This document shows, piece by piece, positions 8,803-18,265 of a DNA stretch of 64,000 nt. The stretch spans positions 186,001-250,000 of the forward strand of contig BMQD01000010.1 of NCBI GenBank assembly GCA_014647935.1, read 5' to 3'. The DNA is from Planomonospora parontospora. Lineage in GTDB: Bacteria > Actinomycetota > Actinomycetes > Streptosporangiales > Streptosporangiaceae. Position 1 is the first letter of the stretch; each line of letters begins with the position of its first letter. A model generated the notes under the pieces. The model was not told the origin of the DNA and made no database searches. It worked only from the letters and a program-made list of their open reading frames with translations. The position numbers and the translations under genes are program-made.

Positions 8803-9921
8803 GTGCATCCTGACGACACCGCTTCCCTCCCGGCGGCCGCCGTGCCCGCGGCATCCCCGGAGCCCCCGGCGTCCGCGATCCCCGCCGGGCCGACCGGAGA
8901 CGCCGGGATCGCCGGCACGGGCCTCACCGGGGACTCCGGGGACGTCGGCACGGGCCTCACCGGGGACCAGGCCGACCTCCGCGACGCCGTCCGCTCCTTC
9001 CTCGCCGCGCGTCCCGGCGCTCCCTGGGAGCGCCTCGCCCGGGAACTCGGCGTGGCGGGCCTGGCCGTGCCCGAGGAGTACGGCGGGGCGGGGTGCGGCA
9101 CGGCCGAGCAGGCGGTCGTCTGCGAGGAACTCGGCCGCGTGCTCTCCCCCCACCCCTACCTGGCCACCGCCGTGCTCGCCGTCGAGGCGCTCAGGGCCGC
9201 CGCCGACCCCGAGGCGATGGCCCGGCTGCTGCCCGCCATCGCGGACGGCTCCCGCACCGCCACCGTCCTGCTGCCCGGCGACGCCGACCTGGTCCTGTCC
9301 CGGGGACGGATCACCGGCACCGCGCCCTGCGCGCTGGACGGCGAGGTGGTCCTGGCCTTCGCCGGCGACGAACTGGTCGAGGCCGTGCCCTCGTCCCGCA
9401 CGCCGCTGACGACGCTCGACCAGACCCGCCCGCTCGTCGCCCTCTCCTTCGACGCAGTCCCCGTACGGCCCGCCGGAGACGGCGCGGCCCGCGACCGGGT
9501 CCGGGACGCGGGCGTCGCCTGCCTGGCGGCCGAGCAGGTCGGCGGCGCCGCCGCCTGCCTGGAGGCCGCCGTGGAGCACGCCCTCCGGCGCCACCAGTTC
9601 GGCCGCCCCATCGGTTCCTTCCAGGCCGTCAAGCACAAGCTCGCCGACCTGCTCCTGCTCGTCGAGTCCGCACGCTCGGCCGCGCTGGCCGCCGCCCGCG
9701 CCCTGCCCGGCGGGCTCCCGGTCGCCGCCGCGATCGCGGGCTCCTACTGCACCGAGGCCTATCTGGCCGCCGCAGGCGAGAACATCCAGATCCACGGGGG
9801 CACCGGCGTCACCTGGGAGCATCCGGCCCACCGCCACCTCAAGCGCGCCGCCGCCGACGCCCAGCTCTTCGGCCCGCCGCAGGCCCACCGTGCCCGCCTC
9901 GCCGCGGCCGCCGGTCTGTGA
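8803..9921 (+). CDS. Acyl-CoA dehydrogenase (FadE27/29-like half)
   Basis: Flavoprotein of 372 residues that oxidises an acyl-CoA at the alpha-beta bond. Residues about 50-130 are the N-terminal helical domain and 225-370 the C-terminal helical domain, with RRHQFGRPIGSFQAVKH and ENIQIHGGTGVTWEHP. The middle beta domain is short and divergent. This pattern resembles the FadE27/FadE29-type subunits that need a partner to form an active heterotetramer in steroid-degrading actinobacteria. The N-terminal 50 residues are Ala/Pro/Gly-rich with a repeated GTGLTGD. The partner-like gene is 8 kb away (18266). Confidence 0.85.
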   Translation: MHPDDTASLPAAAVPAASPEPPASAIPAGPTGDAGIAGTGLTGDSGDVGTGLTGDQADLRDAVRSFLAARPGAPWERLARELGVAGLAVPEEYGGAGCGTAEQAVVCEELGRVLSPHPYLATAVLAVEALRAAADPEAMARLLPAIADGSRTATVLLPGDADLVLSRGRITGTAPCALDGEVVLAFAGDELVEAVPSSRTPLTTLDQTRPLVALSFDAVPVRPAGDGAARDRVRDAGVACLAAEQVGGAAACLEAAVEHALRRHQFGRPIGSFQAVKHKLADLLLLVESARSAALAAARALPGGLPVAAAIAGSYCTEAYLAAAGENIQIHGGTGVTWEHPAHRHLKRAAADAQLFGPPQAHRARLAAAAGL

Positions 9922-10034
9922 AGGTCCCGGCCCCGTCCGCGCGGGCACCGAACACCGCCCCGGACCACGCGGGCACCGCGGGCGCCGCTCCCCGCACCGG
10001 GCGGACCGTGCACGGCTCGGGAGCGCAGGGGGGT

Positions 10035-10487
10035 TCACCCGCCGAGGAGCTGCTCCCAGGGCTGTGGGGAGGGGCCGCGGCGGGTCGTGTCGAGGACCTC
10101 GGCCAGCCGCCAGGGGCCGAGGCGGGAGTGGGGAAGGTCCCGGCCGAGCGGGTCGACGGCCCGCAGCACGAAGCGGACGCCGACCACGTCGAGCTCGGCG
10201 GACAGCGGAGTGGCACGCCCGACGGGGTCCGCCGGGGCACCGGGCTCCCGGACCCGCTCGGCCAGCGTCTCCGCCACCTCGGCGGCGTAGGGCCCCTCGC
10301 GCCACTCGATGTGCCAGCTGTCGTCGGCCCCCCGCCACCAGGTCAGATCGCGGCACGACTCCATCAGCTCGGCCTCGCCGCCGAGCGCCGCCATCACCCG
10401 GCCGAACGCCTCGAACCGGTGGGCGCCCACCGGCTGGATCTCGTCGGGCGCACTCGCGGAGCGCCCGCCCCCGCCCGGTCCCCTCAT
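10035..10487 (-). CDS. Hypothetical protein, 150 residues
   Basis: Unrecognised soluble protein. After an N-terminal Gly/Arg-rich stretch (RGPGGGGRSAS) the sequence has a conserved look: EIQPVGAHRFEAFGRVMAAL, SCRDLTWWRGADDSWHIEWREGPYA and a C-terminal RLGPWRLAEVLDTTRRGP. The Trp-rich centre suggests a small alpha+beta domain. The ATG at 10487 has no good SD, so an upstream start remains possible. It converges on the acyl-CoA dehydrogenase (113 bp gap with nothing recognised) and is divergent from fprA. Confidence 0.6.
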   Translation of the reverse strand: MRGPGGGGRSASAPDEIQPVGAHRFEAFGRVMAALGGEAELMESCRDLTWWRGADDSWHIEWREGPYAAEVAETLAERVREPGAPADPVGRATPLSAELDVVGVRFVLRAVDPLGRDLPHSRLGPWRLAEVLDTTRRGPSPQPWEQLLGG

Positions 10488-10702
10488 GCATGGGAGCGTG
10501 CCAGTCCCGGGCCCGCACCCGGCCACGCTTTGCCGCTCCTTCGCCTCCTCCTCACGGGCTCCGCACGGGAACCATCCCTTCCCTTTCCCCTCCCCGGGGC
10601 GGATGCCGCCGGATGCATCCCCTGCGGGCGGTCGCAGGAGTACGTTGGAGGAAGCGCGCCCCTGCCGATGCGCGGCCACCGGCACAACCCCTGGGAGGCG
10701 AC

Positions 10703-12091
10703 GTGTCACTGCGAGTCGCGGTCGTCGGATCCGGCCCCGCCGGGATCTACACCGCCGAGGCGCTGACGAGGCAGGCCACCGGCCCCGTTGAGGTGGACGT
10801 GCTGGAACGGCTGCCCACCCCCTACGGGCTGGTGCGGTACGGCGTGGCCCCCGACCACACCTCGATCAAGTCGATAGCCGGTTACCTGCGCCGGGTGCTG
10901 GAGCTGCCCGGGGTGCGCTTCCTCGGCGGGATCGAGTTCGGCCGGGACGTGAGCCGCGACGACCTGCTGGCCTGCTACGACGCCGTGGTCTACTGCACGG
11001 GCGCGATGGTGGACCGGCGGATGGGCGTCCCCGGCGAGGACCTGCCCGGCAGCGTGGCGGCCACCGACTTCGTGAACTGGTACTGCGGGCACCCGGACGT
11101 GCCCGCCGACCGCTTCCTGCTGGACAGCCCCGAGGTCGCGGTGATCGGCGTGGGCAACGTGGCGGTGGACGTCGTGCGGATCCTGGCCAAGACCGCCGAG
11201 GAGCTGCGTGCCACCGACGTGCCGGAGGAGGTCCTGTCCCGGCTGGCCGCCAGCCGGGTGAAGGCCGTCCACATGATCGGCCGCCGGGGGCCGGAGCACG
11301 CCAAGTTCACCCTCAAGGAGCTGCGGGAGCTCGGCGAGCTGGCCAACGCCGACGTGCGCGTGCGGCCCGAGGAGGCGGCGGCCTCGGTGGAGGGCCTGCC
11401 GCGGCAGGTCCGGGGGAACGTCGAGGTGCTGCAGTCCTGGGCGGCCCGCACCCCGGCGGGCCGCCCCCGCCTCCTGGACGTGCGCTTCTGGATGCGGCCG
11501 GTGGAGATCCTGGGGCGCGACCGGGTGGAGGCCCTCAGGCTGGAGCGGACCCGCCTGGCCGACGGCCGCGTCGTCGGCACCGGCGAGTTCGAGGTCCTCC
11601 CCGTCGGCATGGTCCTGCGCTCGGTCGGATATCGCAGCGTCCCGCTGCCGGGCGTCCCGTTCTCCGAGGCCACCATGACCGTGCCGAACGAGGCGGGGCG
11701 GGCGGGCGACCGCGAGTACGTCGCGGGCTGGCTCAAGCGCGGGCCCAGCGGCGTGATCGGCACCAACAAGTCCGACGCCGCCGAGACCGTCCGCACCCTG
11801 CTGGCCGACCTCGCCGGCCGTGCGCCGGTACGCCACGCGGACCTGGACCCGCTCCTCGCCCGGCGCGGGCTCCTGCCCGTGACCTACGACGGGTGGCGGG
11901 CCATCGAGGCCGCCGAGGCCGCCCTGGCCCGGTCTCTCGGCCGCGGCGAGCGGGTGAAGCTGGCCGGCGCCGCCGCGATGGCCGCCGTGCTGGAGGGCCT
12001 GGAGCCGCGCGAGGACGGGGTCCCGGACGGGACGGGACGCGCGGCGGGCCTGGCGGGCACGGAGGACGCCGAGGGCCTCGCGGCCCGGTGA
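10703..12091 (+). CDS. fprA: Ferredoxin--NADP reductase, FprA type
   Basis: FAD enzyme that moves electrons between NADPH and ferredoxin, often serving cytochromes P450. The 462-residue length and sequence match the adrenodoxin-reductase-like FprA family: FAD-binding GSGPAGIYTAEAL at residues ~9-21, RYGVAPDH, the NADP-binding GVGNVAVDVVRILA in the middle, and GWLKRGPSGVIGTNKSDA near the end. The GTG at 10703 has GGGAGG at 10693-10698. It is a single-gene unit. No ferredoxin or P450 gene is next to it. Confidence 0.93.
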   Translation: MSLRVAVVGSGPAGIYTAEALTRQATGPVEVDVLERLPTPYGLVRYGVAPDHTSIKSIAGYLRRVLELPGVRFLGGIEFGRDVSRDDLLACYDAVVYCTGAMVDRRMGVPGEDLPGSVAATDFVNWYCGHPDVPADRFLLDSPEVAVIGVGNVAVDVVRILAKTAEELRATDVPEEVLSRLAASRVKAVHMIGRRGPEHAKFTLKELRELGELANADVRVRPEEAAASVEGLPRQVRGNVEVLQSWAARTPAGRPRLLDVRFWMRPVEILGRDRVEALRLERTRLADGRVVGTGEFEVLPVGMVLRSVGYRSVPLPGVPFSEATMTVPNEAGRAGDREYVAGWLKRGPSGVIGTNKSDAAETVRTLLADLAGRAPVRHADLDPLLARRGLLPVTYDGWRAIEAAEAALARSLGRGERVKLAGAAAMAAVLEGLEPREDGVPDGTGRAAGLAGTEDAEGLAAR

Positions 12092-12176
12092 GGCCGCCCG
12101 GCCCGGCAAAGAAATGATCTACCTGATATCAGGCCGAACCTCTACAGAATCTGATTCGGCTACCGATGAGGGCTTC

Positions 12177-14036
12177 GTGAACGGACCGTTGACCGACCCT
12201 GCCTCGAAGCCGGCGCCGAAGGCTCCCGTCACGGATCCGGTCCACTCCGGTTCCGGCGCCGGGGCCGCCGTGCCGGACGCCCTCTCCGCACCTGCCGCGC
12301 CCGCCGTACCCGCCGGGCCCGGCGAGGCGGCCGGAACGCTCACCGCGGAGGAGCTGTCGGCGGAGCTGGAGGCGCTGGAGATCACCAGCGGCTACAACAT
12401 CGAGACGGCGTTCGACCGCGCGGTGGAGCTGGAGCGGGCGGCCGAGGAGCTCGGCGACGTCGTGCTGGCCCTGCGCGCGAAGCTGATCCAGGTCGACGTG
12501 CAGACCCGCTGGGGCGAGCTGACCTCGGTGATACCGGTGATGTGGCAGGTCAACCGGTGGGCGGTCGAGAACGAGTGCCGCCCGCTGCTGGCCCGCACCC
12601 ACCTGCTGATGGCGCGGGCCTATCGCGATCTGGGCGATCCGGCGGCCTCGCTGGAGCACACGGTGAGCTCCGTGGAGGCCCTGGAGGAGAGCACGCACCC
12701 CCGCATCCGGCTGAGCCACCTGATGCGGCTGGCGGACGCGCTCGACGAGACCGGTTCCACCGAGGCCTCCCGCGAGCGCTACCGGCAGGCCGAGCGCCTC
12801 GCCGCCACGATCGACGTGGAACGGCACGTCACGGTCCTCAACAACCTCGCCTACGCCGAGTACGAGGCCGGCCGGTACGACCTCGCCTGGGAGTCCGTCG
12901 AGCGCATGCTGGCGATCAGCTCGGCCCACGACTACGAGCTCGACGTCTCCCACCTGGACACCATCGCCCGGCTCCAGATCCCGCTCGGCCACCACGCGGA
13001 AGCCGTCATGGCCGCCGAGACGGGCATCCGGATGTACGAGGACCAGGAGCTGAAGCAGGCGGCTGCGCTCCCCGAGATCCTGCTCACCCTGGCCATCGCC
13101 CAGCGCCACCTGGGCACTCTGAAAGACGCCCAGGCGAACCTGGACCGCAGCCGGTCGATCTGCGAGGAGCACGGCTACCTCAGGATCCTCGTCCCGCTGC
13201 AGCAGGAGCAGGCCGAGCTGCACGCCGCCACCGGCGACTACCGCCGCGCGTTCGAGGCGTACAAGGCCTACCACACGGCCGAGAAGGACCTGGTCTCCCA
13301 GCAGCAGGAGGCCCGGGCCCGCACCCGGCAGGCCATGTTCGAGGCCAGCGAGGCGCGCCAGGAGGCCGAGCTCTTCCGCGAGCAGGCCCGCCGCGACCCG
13401 CTCACCGGGCTGCGCAACCGCCGCTACGTCGACGAGCACCTGCCCGAGCTTCTCGCCGCCGCCGCCCTGACCGGCGACGCGGTGACGGTCGCGCTCGTCG
13501 ACCTCGACCACTTCAAGCGGATCAACGACACCTGCTCCCACGACGTGGGCGACCAGGTCCTGGTCGCCGTCGCCAAGATGCTCGACGCCGTGCCGGATCC
13601 CGCCTGCGCCGGCCTGGGCTTCGCCGCCCGGATGGGCGGTGAGGAGTTCCTGGTCGTGCTGAGCGGGATCAGCCCCGCCGCCGCCGTCGCCCGGCTGGAG
13701 GAGCTGCGGGCCGCCATCGCCTGCCGCCCCTGGCAGGCGCTCACCGGGGAACTGCCCGTCACCGTGAGCATCGGCGTCACCGCCTCCCAGCCCCACAGCA
13801 CCCAGGCCGAGCTCATCGCCCTGGCCGACGCGAACCTCTACACGGCCAAGCACAAGGGCCGCAACCGCGTCTGCGCCACCTCCAGCGCGCCCCTGGGGGA
13901 GCGGCGCCGCCACCGTGACGCCGGCGTCCGGTCGGAGGCGGAAGCGACCGGTACGGCACAGGCCGGTGGAGGACAGCCCGATGCCGGACGGCCCGGCATG
14001 GAGCGGCCCGGCATGGAGCGGCCCGGCGCGGGGTGA
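12177..14036 (+). CDS. TPR-repeat diguanylate cyclase (GGDEF)
   Basis: Predicted cytoplasmic enzyme that makes cyclic di-GMP. With the GTG at 12177 it has 619 residues: a Pro/Ala-rich start, a long TPR-like helical region (about 60-380), a coiled stretch rich in Arg/Glu/Gln, and a GGDEF domain (about 405-565) with an intact GGEEF at 487-491 and DLDHFKRIND. The tail is low complexity with GMERP repeated. An ATG at 12114 is in frame, but 12114-12176 is AT-richer than the genes around it and looks like leader or promoter, and GAGGG precedes the GTG. Confidence 0.88.
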   Translation: MNGPLTDPASKPAPKAPVTDPVHSGSGAGAAVPDALSAPAAPAVPAGPGEAAGTLTAEELSAELEALEITSGYNIETAFDRAVELERAAEELGDVVLALRAKLIQVDVQTRWGELTSVIPVMWQVNRWAVENECRPLLARTHLLMARAYRDLGDPAASLEHTVSSVEALEESTHPRIRLSHLMRLADALDETGSTEASRERYRQAERLAATIDVERHVTVLNNLAYAEYEAGRYDLAWESVERMLAISSAHDYELDVSHLDTIARLQIPLGHHAEAVMAAETGIRMYEDQELKQAAALPEILLTLAIAQRHLGTLKDAQANLDRSRSICEEHGYLRILVPLQQEQAELHAATGDYRRAFEAYKAYHTAEKDLVSQQQEARARTRQAMFEASEARQEAELFREQARRDPLTGLRNRRYVDEHLPELLAAAALTGDAVTVALVDLDHFKRINDTCSHDVGDQVLVAVAKMLDAVPDPACAGLGFAARMGGEEFLVVLSGISPAAAVARLEELRAAIACRPWQALTGELPVTVSIGVTASQPHSTQAELIALADANLYTAKHKGRNRVCATSSAPLGERRRHRDAGVRSEAEATGTAQAGGGQPDAGRPGMERPGMERPGAG

Positions 14037-14178
14037 GGGCCGCAGACGGATCGTGAAAGAGCCGCGGGCGGATCGTGAGAAGAGCCGCGGGCGAGTTCCG
14101 GCGGCCCCGGGGCGGGTCCTAGGGTTCGGGTGACCCGCCTCTGCGGGCCGGTCCGCCCCGACGGCAAGGAGCACCACC

Positions 14179-15354
14179 GTGCGCGTCACGCTCGCCGACC
14201 CCCTGGCCCTGATCCCCGGCTTCGAGCAGGCCCACCGGGAGCACTCCGCGCGTTTCCCCCGGGCGGCGCCCCGCTGGCAGCCCGTGCACACCGTCTACGT
14301 CCCGGCCGACCGGTTCGGTCCGGGAACGGTGGCGGAGTGGGGGCGGGACGCGCTGGAGCTGCTCACCCGGCACCTGCCCGGTCCCGGACCCCTCGCCCGG
14401 GTCTTCGGCGTGCCGGAGGAGGCCGCCGCGCGGCTGCACCCGAGGATCGCGGCGAAGCTGGCCGCCGAACCGGTGGAGGACCTGCGCGTGGACTTCGAGG
14501 ACGGATACGGCGTCCGCCCCGCCGAGGAGGACCGCGACGTCACCCGCGCCGCCTCGGCCGTCGCCGCCCTGCACGCGGCGGGGACGCTCCCGCGCCGGTG
14601 GGGACTGCGGGTCAAGTCGTTCGCCGACGGCGACCCCGGCCGGAGCCTGCGGACGCTGGACGGGTTCCTGACCGGGATCGTGGAACGGACCGGCCGGCTG
14701 CCGGAGGGGTTCGTCGTCACCTTCCCCAAGGTCCTCATGCAGGACTACCTGCACCAGTTCGCCGACTGCCTGGAGGCGCTGGAGCGGGGGCTGGGCCTGG
14801 ACGGGGGGTCCCTGCGGTTCGAGATCCAGGTCGAGGCCGCCCAGACGCTCCGGTTCCTCGGCCCCGAGCTGGTCGCCTCCCTCGGCGGCAGGCTCTCGGC
14901 CGCGCACTTCGGCGTCTTCGACTACACCGCGAGCTGCGCGCTCCCCCCGCACGAACAGCGGCTGGACCACCCGGCCTGCGACCACGCCCGGCACATCATG
15001 CAGACGGCGTTCGCCGGGACCGGCGTGGAGCTGTCGGACGGCTCCCTCGCCGCCTCCCCCTCCTCCGGCGGCACCCGCGACGTACACGCCCTGTGGTCGC
15101 GCCACGCCGAACTGGTCCGGCACTCCCTGCGCCACGGCTTCTACCAGGGGTGGGACATGCATCCCTCGCACCTGGTCAGCCGCTACGCCGCGGTCTACGA
15201 CTTCCACCTGCGCCACCACGCCGAGTTCACCCGCCGGGTCCGGGCCTTCCAGGAGCGGAAGGCGGCCGGGGGCGGCGTGATGGACGAGCCCGCGACGGTC
15301 CAGGCGATGGGCGCCGCGCTGCGCCGCGCGGAGCTGGCCCTGGGACGCCCCTGA
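14179..15354 (+). CDS. DUF6986 aldolase/citrate-lyase-like protein
   Basis: A 391-residue cytoplasmic protein with a TIM-barrel pattern of the HpcH/HpaI and citrate lyase beta superfamily. VEDLRVDFEDGYG, ALRFEIQVEAAQT-like and HFGVFDYTAS segments are the recognisable metal/substrate-binding strands. The DUF6986 family is frequent in actinobacteria and is often labelled phosphoenolpyruvate kinase or aldolase, without proof of the reaction. GTG start at 14179 behind AAGGAG. Convergent with cutC; a GC-rich hairpin separates them. Confidence 0.8.
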   Translation: MRVTLADPLALIPGFEQAHREHSARFPRAAPRWQPVHTVYVPADRFGPGTVAEWGRDALELLTRHLPGPGPLARVFGVPEEAAARLHPRIAAKLAAEPVEDLRVDFEDGYGVRPAEEDRDVTRAASAVAALHAAGTLPRRWGLRVKSFADGDPGRSLRTLDGFLTGIVERTGRLPEGFVVTFPKVLMQDYLHQFADCLEALERGLGLDGGSLRFEIQVEAAQTLRFLGPELVASLGGRLSAAHFGVFDYTASCALPPHEQRLDHPACDHARHIMQTAFAGTGVELSDGSLAASPSSGGTRDVHALWSRHAELVRHSLRHGFYQGWDMHPSHLVSRYAAVYDFHLRHHAEFTRRVRAFQERKAAGGGVMDEPATVQAMGAALRRAELALGRP

Positions 15355-15383
15355 CCCACCGGACGCGCCTCGCGGGAGAGGAG

Positions 15384-15427
15384 CCGCCGGGCCCGGGATC
15401 TCCGGCACGGGGCGCCGGCCCCGGCGG
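15384..15427. terminator. Bidirectional hairpin between DUF6986 gene and cutC
   Basis: CCGCCGGGCCCGG (15384-15396) pairs with CCGGCCCCGGCGG (15415-15427) with one mismatch, around an 18-base loop. It lies between two convergent stop codons and abuts the cutC stop, so it may serve both genes. Confidence 0.5.
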
Positions 15428-16102
15428 TCAGTCGACCAGCTCCCGCCAGCGGCGGACCAGGTGCGCCTCGACCGGGTCCGACCACGACGCGCGCACCGCG
15501 CTCCCGACGTGGAAGGCGCGCACGCCGTACTCCAGCAGGGCCGGGACGTGACCGGGGCGCAGGCCGCCGCCGGCCAGGATGAGCGGGCCGTCGCCGGCCT
15601 CGCAGCGGGTCCGCAGCACGGACATGCCGTCCCGCACCCCGCCGGGCGCGCCCGCGGTGAGCACGGTGGCGAGGTTGGGCAGCAGCCGTACGGCCCGCCA
15701 GCCCGCCTGGACCTCGGCCGCGTGGTCCACCGCCCGGTGGAAGGTCCAGGGCAGCGGGGCCACCGCGTGGATCAGCGCCTCGGTGGCGGCCAGGTCGACC
15801 GCGCCGGTGGAGTCGAGGAAGCCGAACACGAACCCGGCCGCGCCCGCCTCGGAGAGGGCCCGGGCGTCGCGCCGCAGGCCCTCCAGCCGCTCGGGCGAGG
15901 CCAGGAACGAGGCCTCGCCCCGCAGCATGACCATCTGCGGCAGCCTGCACTCCTTGGCGATCGCCGCGACCGTGTCCACCGCCGGGGTGAGCCCGCCCGA
16001 CGCCATGTCGGCGACGATCTCCAAGCGGTCGGCGCCGCCCTCTTCGGCGGCGACGGCGTCGCGCACGTCGAGCGCGATCACCTCAAGCAGGGATCCGGTC
16101 AT
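15428..16102 (-). CDS. cutC: CutC family copper homeostasis/TIM-barrel protein
   Basis: A 224-residue TIM-barrel protein of the CutC family. Typical blocks are LLEVIALDVRDAVAAEEGGADRLEI at the start, GGLTPA, FVFGFLDSTGAVD, FHRAVDHA and the end GSAVR. The family was linked to copper tolerance in E. coli, but later work casts doubt on a direct copper role, so the physiological task is open. ATG at 16102 is preceded by a GGGAT motif. It lies 43 bp upstream of the GNAT gene's stop on the same strand. Confidence 0.88.
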   Translation of the reverse strand: MTGSLLEVIALDVRDAVAAEEGGADRLEIVADMASGGLTPAVDTVAAIAKECRLPQMVMLRGEASFLASPERLEGLRRDARALSEAGAAGFVFGFLDSTGAVDLAATEALIHAVAPLPWTFHRAVDHAAEVQAGWRAVRLLPNLATVLTAGAPGGVRDGMSVLRTRCEAGDGPLILAGGGLRPGHVPALLEYGVRAFHVGSAVRASWSDPVEAHLVRRWRELVD

Positions 16103-16145
16103 GAAGTGAGGCTATCGGATGGCTTTGTCCGAGGATCGCCGCGGT

Positions 16146-16835
16146 TCACGGACGTTCCAGCAGGACCCTGTCCCGGTGGGCGGCGGCCTCGGCGGCCTCG
16201 GAGCGGGCCCCCGCGACGGTCCCGGCGGCGACCTCCGAGACGGCCCCGGTGACGGCTCCCGGGACGGCCGGGACCGCGCCGCGCAGGCCGCCGGGCCGCT
16301 GGAACAGCGCGCCCGAGGCACGGTGCGGCAGGTCGACCGTGCGCAGGTGGGCGAAGCGCTGCCGCCGGTAGTAGTCCTGCAGCCGCCGGTTCTCCTTGGC
16401 GCAGTCGAGCCGGAGCCAGCGCCGGCCCGCCGCGACCGCGCGCAGGCCCGCCCAGTCGAGCAGCGCCTCGCCCAGCCCCCGGCCGGAGTGGCCGCGCGCC
16501 ACCGCGAGCTTGTGGACGTAGAGCGCCGAGGCGGGGTCGTCCTGGGCGGTCCAGAACTCGGGGTCGGCGTGGCCGTCCAGCGCCACGGTGGCGATCGGCC
16601 CGTCCTCCCCGTCCAGCAGGTACATGTCCCCTCTCTCGATCAGCGGGGCGATGCGCTCGGCCGGGAACCCGCCGGCGGGCCACTGCCGCACGCCCCGGCC
16701 GTCCAGCCAGGCGGCGGTCCGCGCCAGGAGCGCGAGCACCCCCGGCAGGTCCGCGGCGTCCGCCCGGCGCGGGGTGAGGCGCCGCGCGGAGACGGGGGCG
16801 GCGGGGGTGACGGAGGTGATGGTGCTGGAGTGCAT
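16146..16835 (-). CDS. GNAT family N-acetyltransferase
   Basis: Acetyl-CoA-dependent acyltransferase of 229 residues. The GNAT core is at residues about 18-165: YVHKLAVARGHSGRGLGEALLDW holds motif A (RxxGxG). The last ~55 residues are an Ala/Gly/Val-rich extension that is not part of the fold. The ATG at 16835 has AAGGGAT upstream; a start 23 codons earlier would add a low-complexity lead. The substrate cannot be told. It precedes cutC on the same strand and may share its transcript. Confidence 0.82.
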   Translation of the reverse strand: MHSSTITSVTPAAPVSARRLTPRRADAADLPGVLALLARTAAWLDGRGVRQWPAGGFPAERIAPLIERGDMYLLDGEDGPIATVALDGHADPEFWTAQDDPASALYVHKLAVARGHSGRGLGEALLDWAGLRAVAAGRRWLRLDCAKENRRLQDYYRRQRFAHLRTVDLPHRASGALFQRPGGLRGAVPAVPGAVTGAVSEVAAGTVAGARSEAAEAAAHRDRVLLERP

Positions 16836-17051
16836 GGTCGATCCCTTCGTTGCGCTGGGTGTGCGAGATGACACGGAAGGTGTCCGTCCGGTGACGCACG
16901 GCATCCGCGCCGGGCCAGGGAGCCCCCGCGCTAGGGGTCCGAGGCGGACTGGGGGAAGGGGACGCGCCCGCCCGCACGGCGGGCCTCGCCCGGTGGCCGC
17001 CTGCCGTACGGGCAGGGCGGAGGCCGTCCCATCAGGGCGGCCGGAGGGAGG

Positions 17052-17798
17052 TCAACGGCTTTTCAACTCGTACCGGATCAGGTGCTTGTCGGCGGGGAGC
17101 ACCGAGACCGCGACCCGCACGGGGACGTCCTCCTCGTCGTATCCGACCCGGACGTAGACGACGACCGGCGTGCCCGACTGGAGCCGGAGCCGGTCGGTCT
17201 CCGAGCTGGTGGGCATCCGCGCCCAGATGTCGTCCACGACCCTCACCTGGGCGTGGCCGAGCTCCTCCAGCACCCGGTTGGCCCCCCGCGAGATGTCGCC
17301 GGGACGGGCGATCTCGGATCCGGAGACCAGCCAGAGCGGGAAGTAGGAGTCGTTGGTGTTGTACGGCTGCGCGTCCACGAACCGCAGCCTGCGGCGGACC
17401 ACGGCGAGCCCGTCGTCGGGCAGCTCCAGCCGGCTGGCGATCTCCTCGGCCGGGTTCACGATCGACACCTCGATCTCCTGGCTCGGCTCGCGCCCCTCCT
17501 GGGAGACCGCCCAGGCGAAGGCCTCCCGGGTCTCCCCGGGCTGCGGCTGGAGCTCGCGCTGGGGGTGCATCAGCAGGGGGCGGCGCTCCCTGACCACGGT
17601 GCCCCGGCGGGGCGTCCGGGTGACCAGCCCCTCGTTGACCAGCTCGCCGAGGGCGAGCCGTACGGTGTTGCGGCTCACCTGGTGGGCGAGCATGAGCTCG
17701 GCCTCGGTCGGCAGCTGATCACCCGGCTTGAGCGCACCGGAGTAGATGGTCCTCCGGAGTTCGGAGGCCACCTGCTGATACAGCGTTGACCGAGCCAT
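17052..17798 (-). CDS. GntR/HutC family transcriptional regulator
   Basis: A 248-residue regulator: winged-helix DNA-binding domain at residues ~5-72 (LPTEAELMLAHQVSRNTVRLALGEL) and a UTRA effector domain at ~90-240 typical of the HutC group, which senses small organic ligands. GGGGAC lies before the ATG. The upstream region has an inverted pair of GTTGGYACAA decamers and an ACTAGA/TCTAGT dyad, likely its own operators. The divergent target could be the acyl-CoA dehydrogenase at 18266, 467 bp away. Confidence 0.9.
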   Translation of the reverse strand: MARSTLYQQVASELRRTIYSGALKPGDQLPTEAELMLAHQVSRNTVRLALGELVNEGLVTRTPRRGTVVRERRPLLMHPQRELQPQPGETREAFAWAVSQEGREPSQEIEVSIVNPAEEIASRLELPDDGLAVVRRRLRFVDAQPYNTNDSYFPLWLVSGSEIARPGDISRGANRVLEELGHAQVRVVDDIWARMPTSSETDRLRLQSGTPVVVYVRVGYDEEDVPVRVAVSVLPADKHLIRYELKSR

Positions 17799-18265
17799 TT
17801 AGTCCCCTTTGTGCCAACAAAACTAGACGATTTGGTTCTAGTGGGGAACCGCCCCTTGACCTAGCCTCCCAGGAGCCGCATCATCCAATCGTTGGTACAA
17901 ATCCATTGAAAGGCTCCACCCCCCCGACTCCCCAAGCGGCTGACCGCGTGAGGACCCCATCCCTCGCCGGGGTCCTCGCGCCACCGCACCGGGGAGAAGC
18001 GCGTCCTGGCGGGTCCCCCACGCCCGCCAGGGCGCGTCTTCCCGTCTCCGCGCCGCGGCCCTCCCCTTCCGCGCCGCGGCCCTTCCGCACCGCGGTCCCG
18101 CCCGCGAACGGCCGTCTCCCCGTCCCGGACCGCGCGCTCCCGGAGAACGGGACGGCGCCGCGCCGCGCCGCCCGCCCTCCCCTAGGTTGCCGGGCAGGCG
18201 AGCGCGGACCGGCGGCCCTCTCCCGCGGGGGGACGGCCGGACCGGGCGGAGGAGGCGAGACGACC
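17799..18265. other. 467-bp intergenic region with operators and GC-rich repeats
   Basis: No gene is supported here. The left 100 bp hold the AT-richer candidate operators. From 17905 on it is extremely C-rich; the 16-mer TCCGCGCCGCGGCCCT occurs at 18047-18062 and again at 18068-18083, with a third partial copy after it. The acyl-CoA dehydrogenase frame stays open across much of it but shows no coding character before the GTG at 18266. Confidence 0.6.
17810..17900. promoter_or_regulatory. Inverted decamer pair and dyad upstream of the GntR gene
   Basis: TTGTGCCAAC (17810-17819) is the reverse complement of GTTGGCACAA, and GTTGGTACAA occurs at 17891-17900: nine of ten bases match in inverted orientation, 72 bp apart. 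Between them ACTAGA (17822-17827) and TCTAGT (17837-17842) form a further dyad. The region is clearly AT-richer than its surroundings. These are candidate binding sites for the divergent GntR-type regulator. Confidence 0.5.

Noticed and set aside
12114-12176. ATG at 12114 as start of the GGDEF protein
   Set aside because: The 63 bp are AT-rich without SD; GTG 12177 has GAGGG. The longer start cannot be fully excluded.
17786-18265. 160 codons upstream of the acyl-CoA dehydrogenase GTG
   Set aside because: The stretch contains operator-like dyads and C-rich repeats, and the family begins near 18266.
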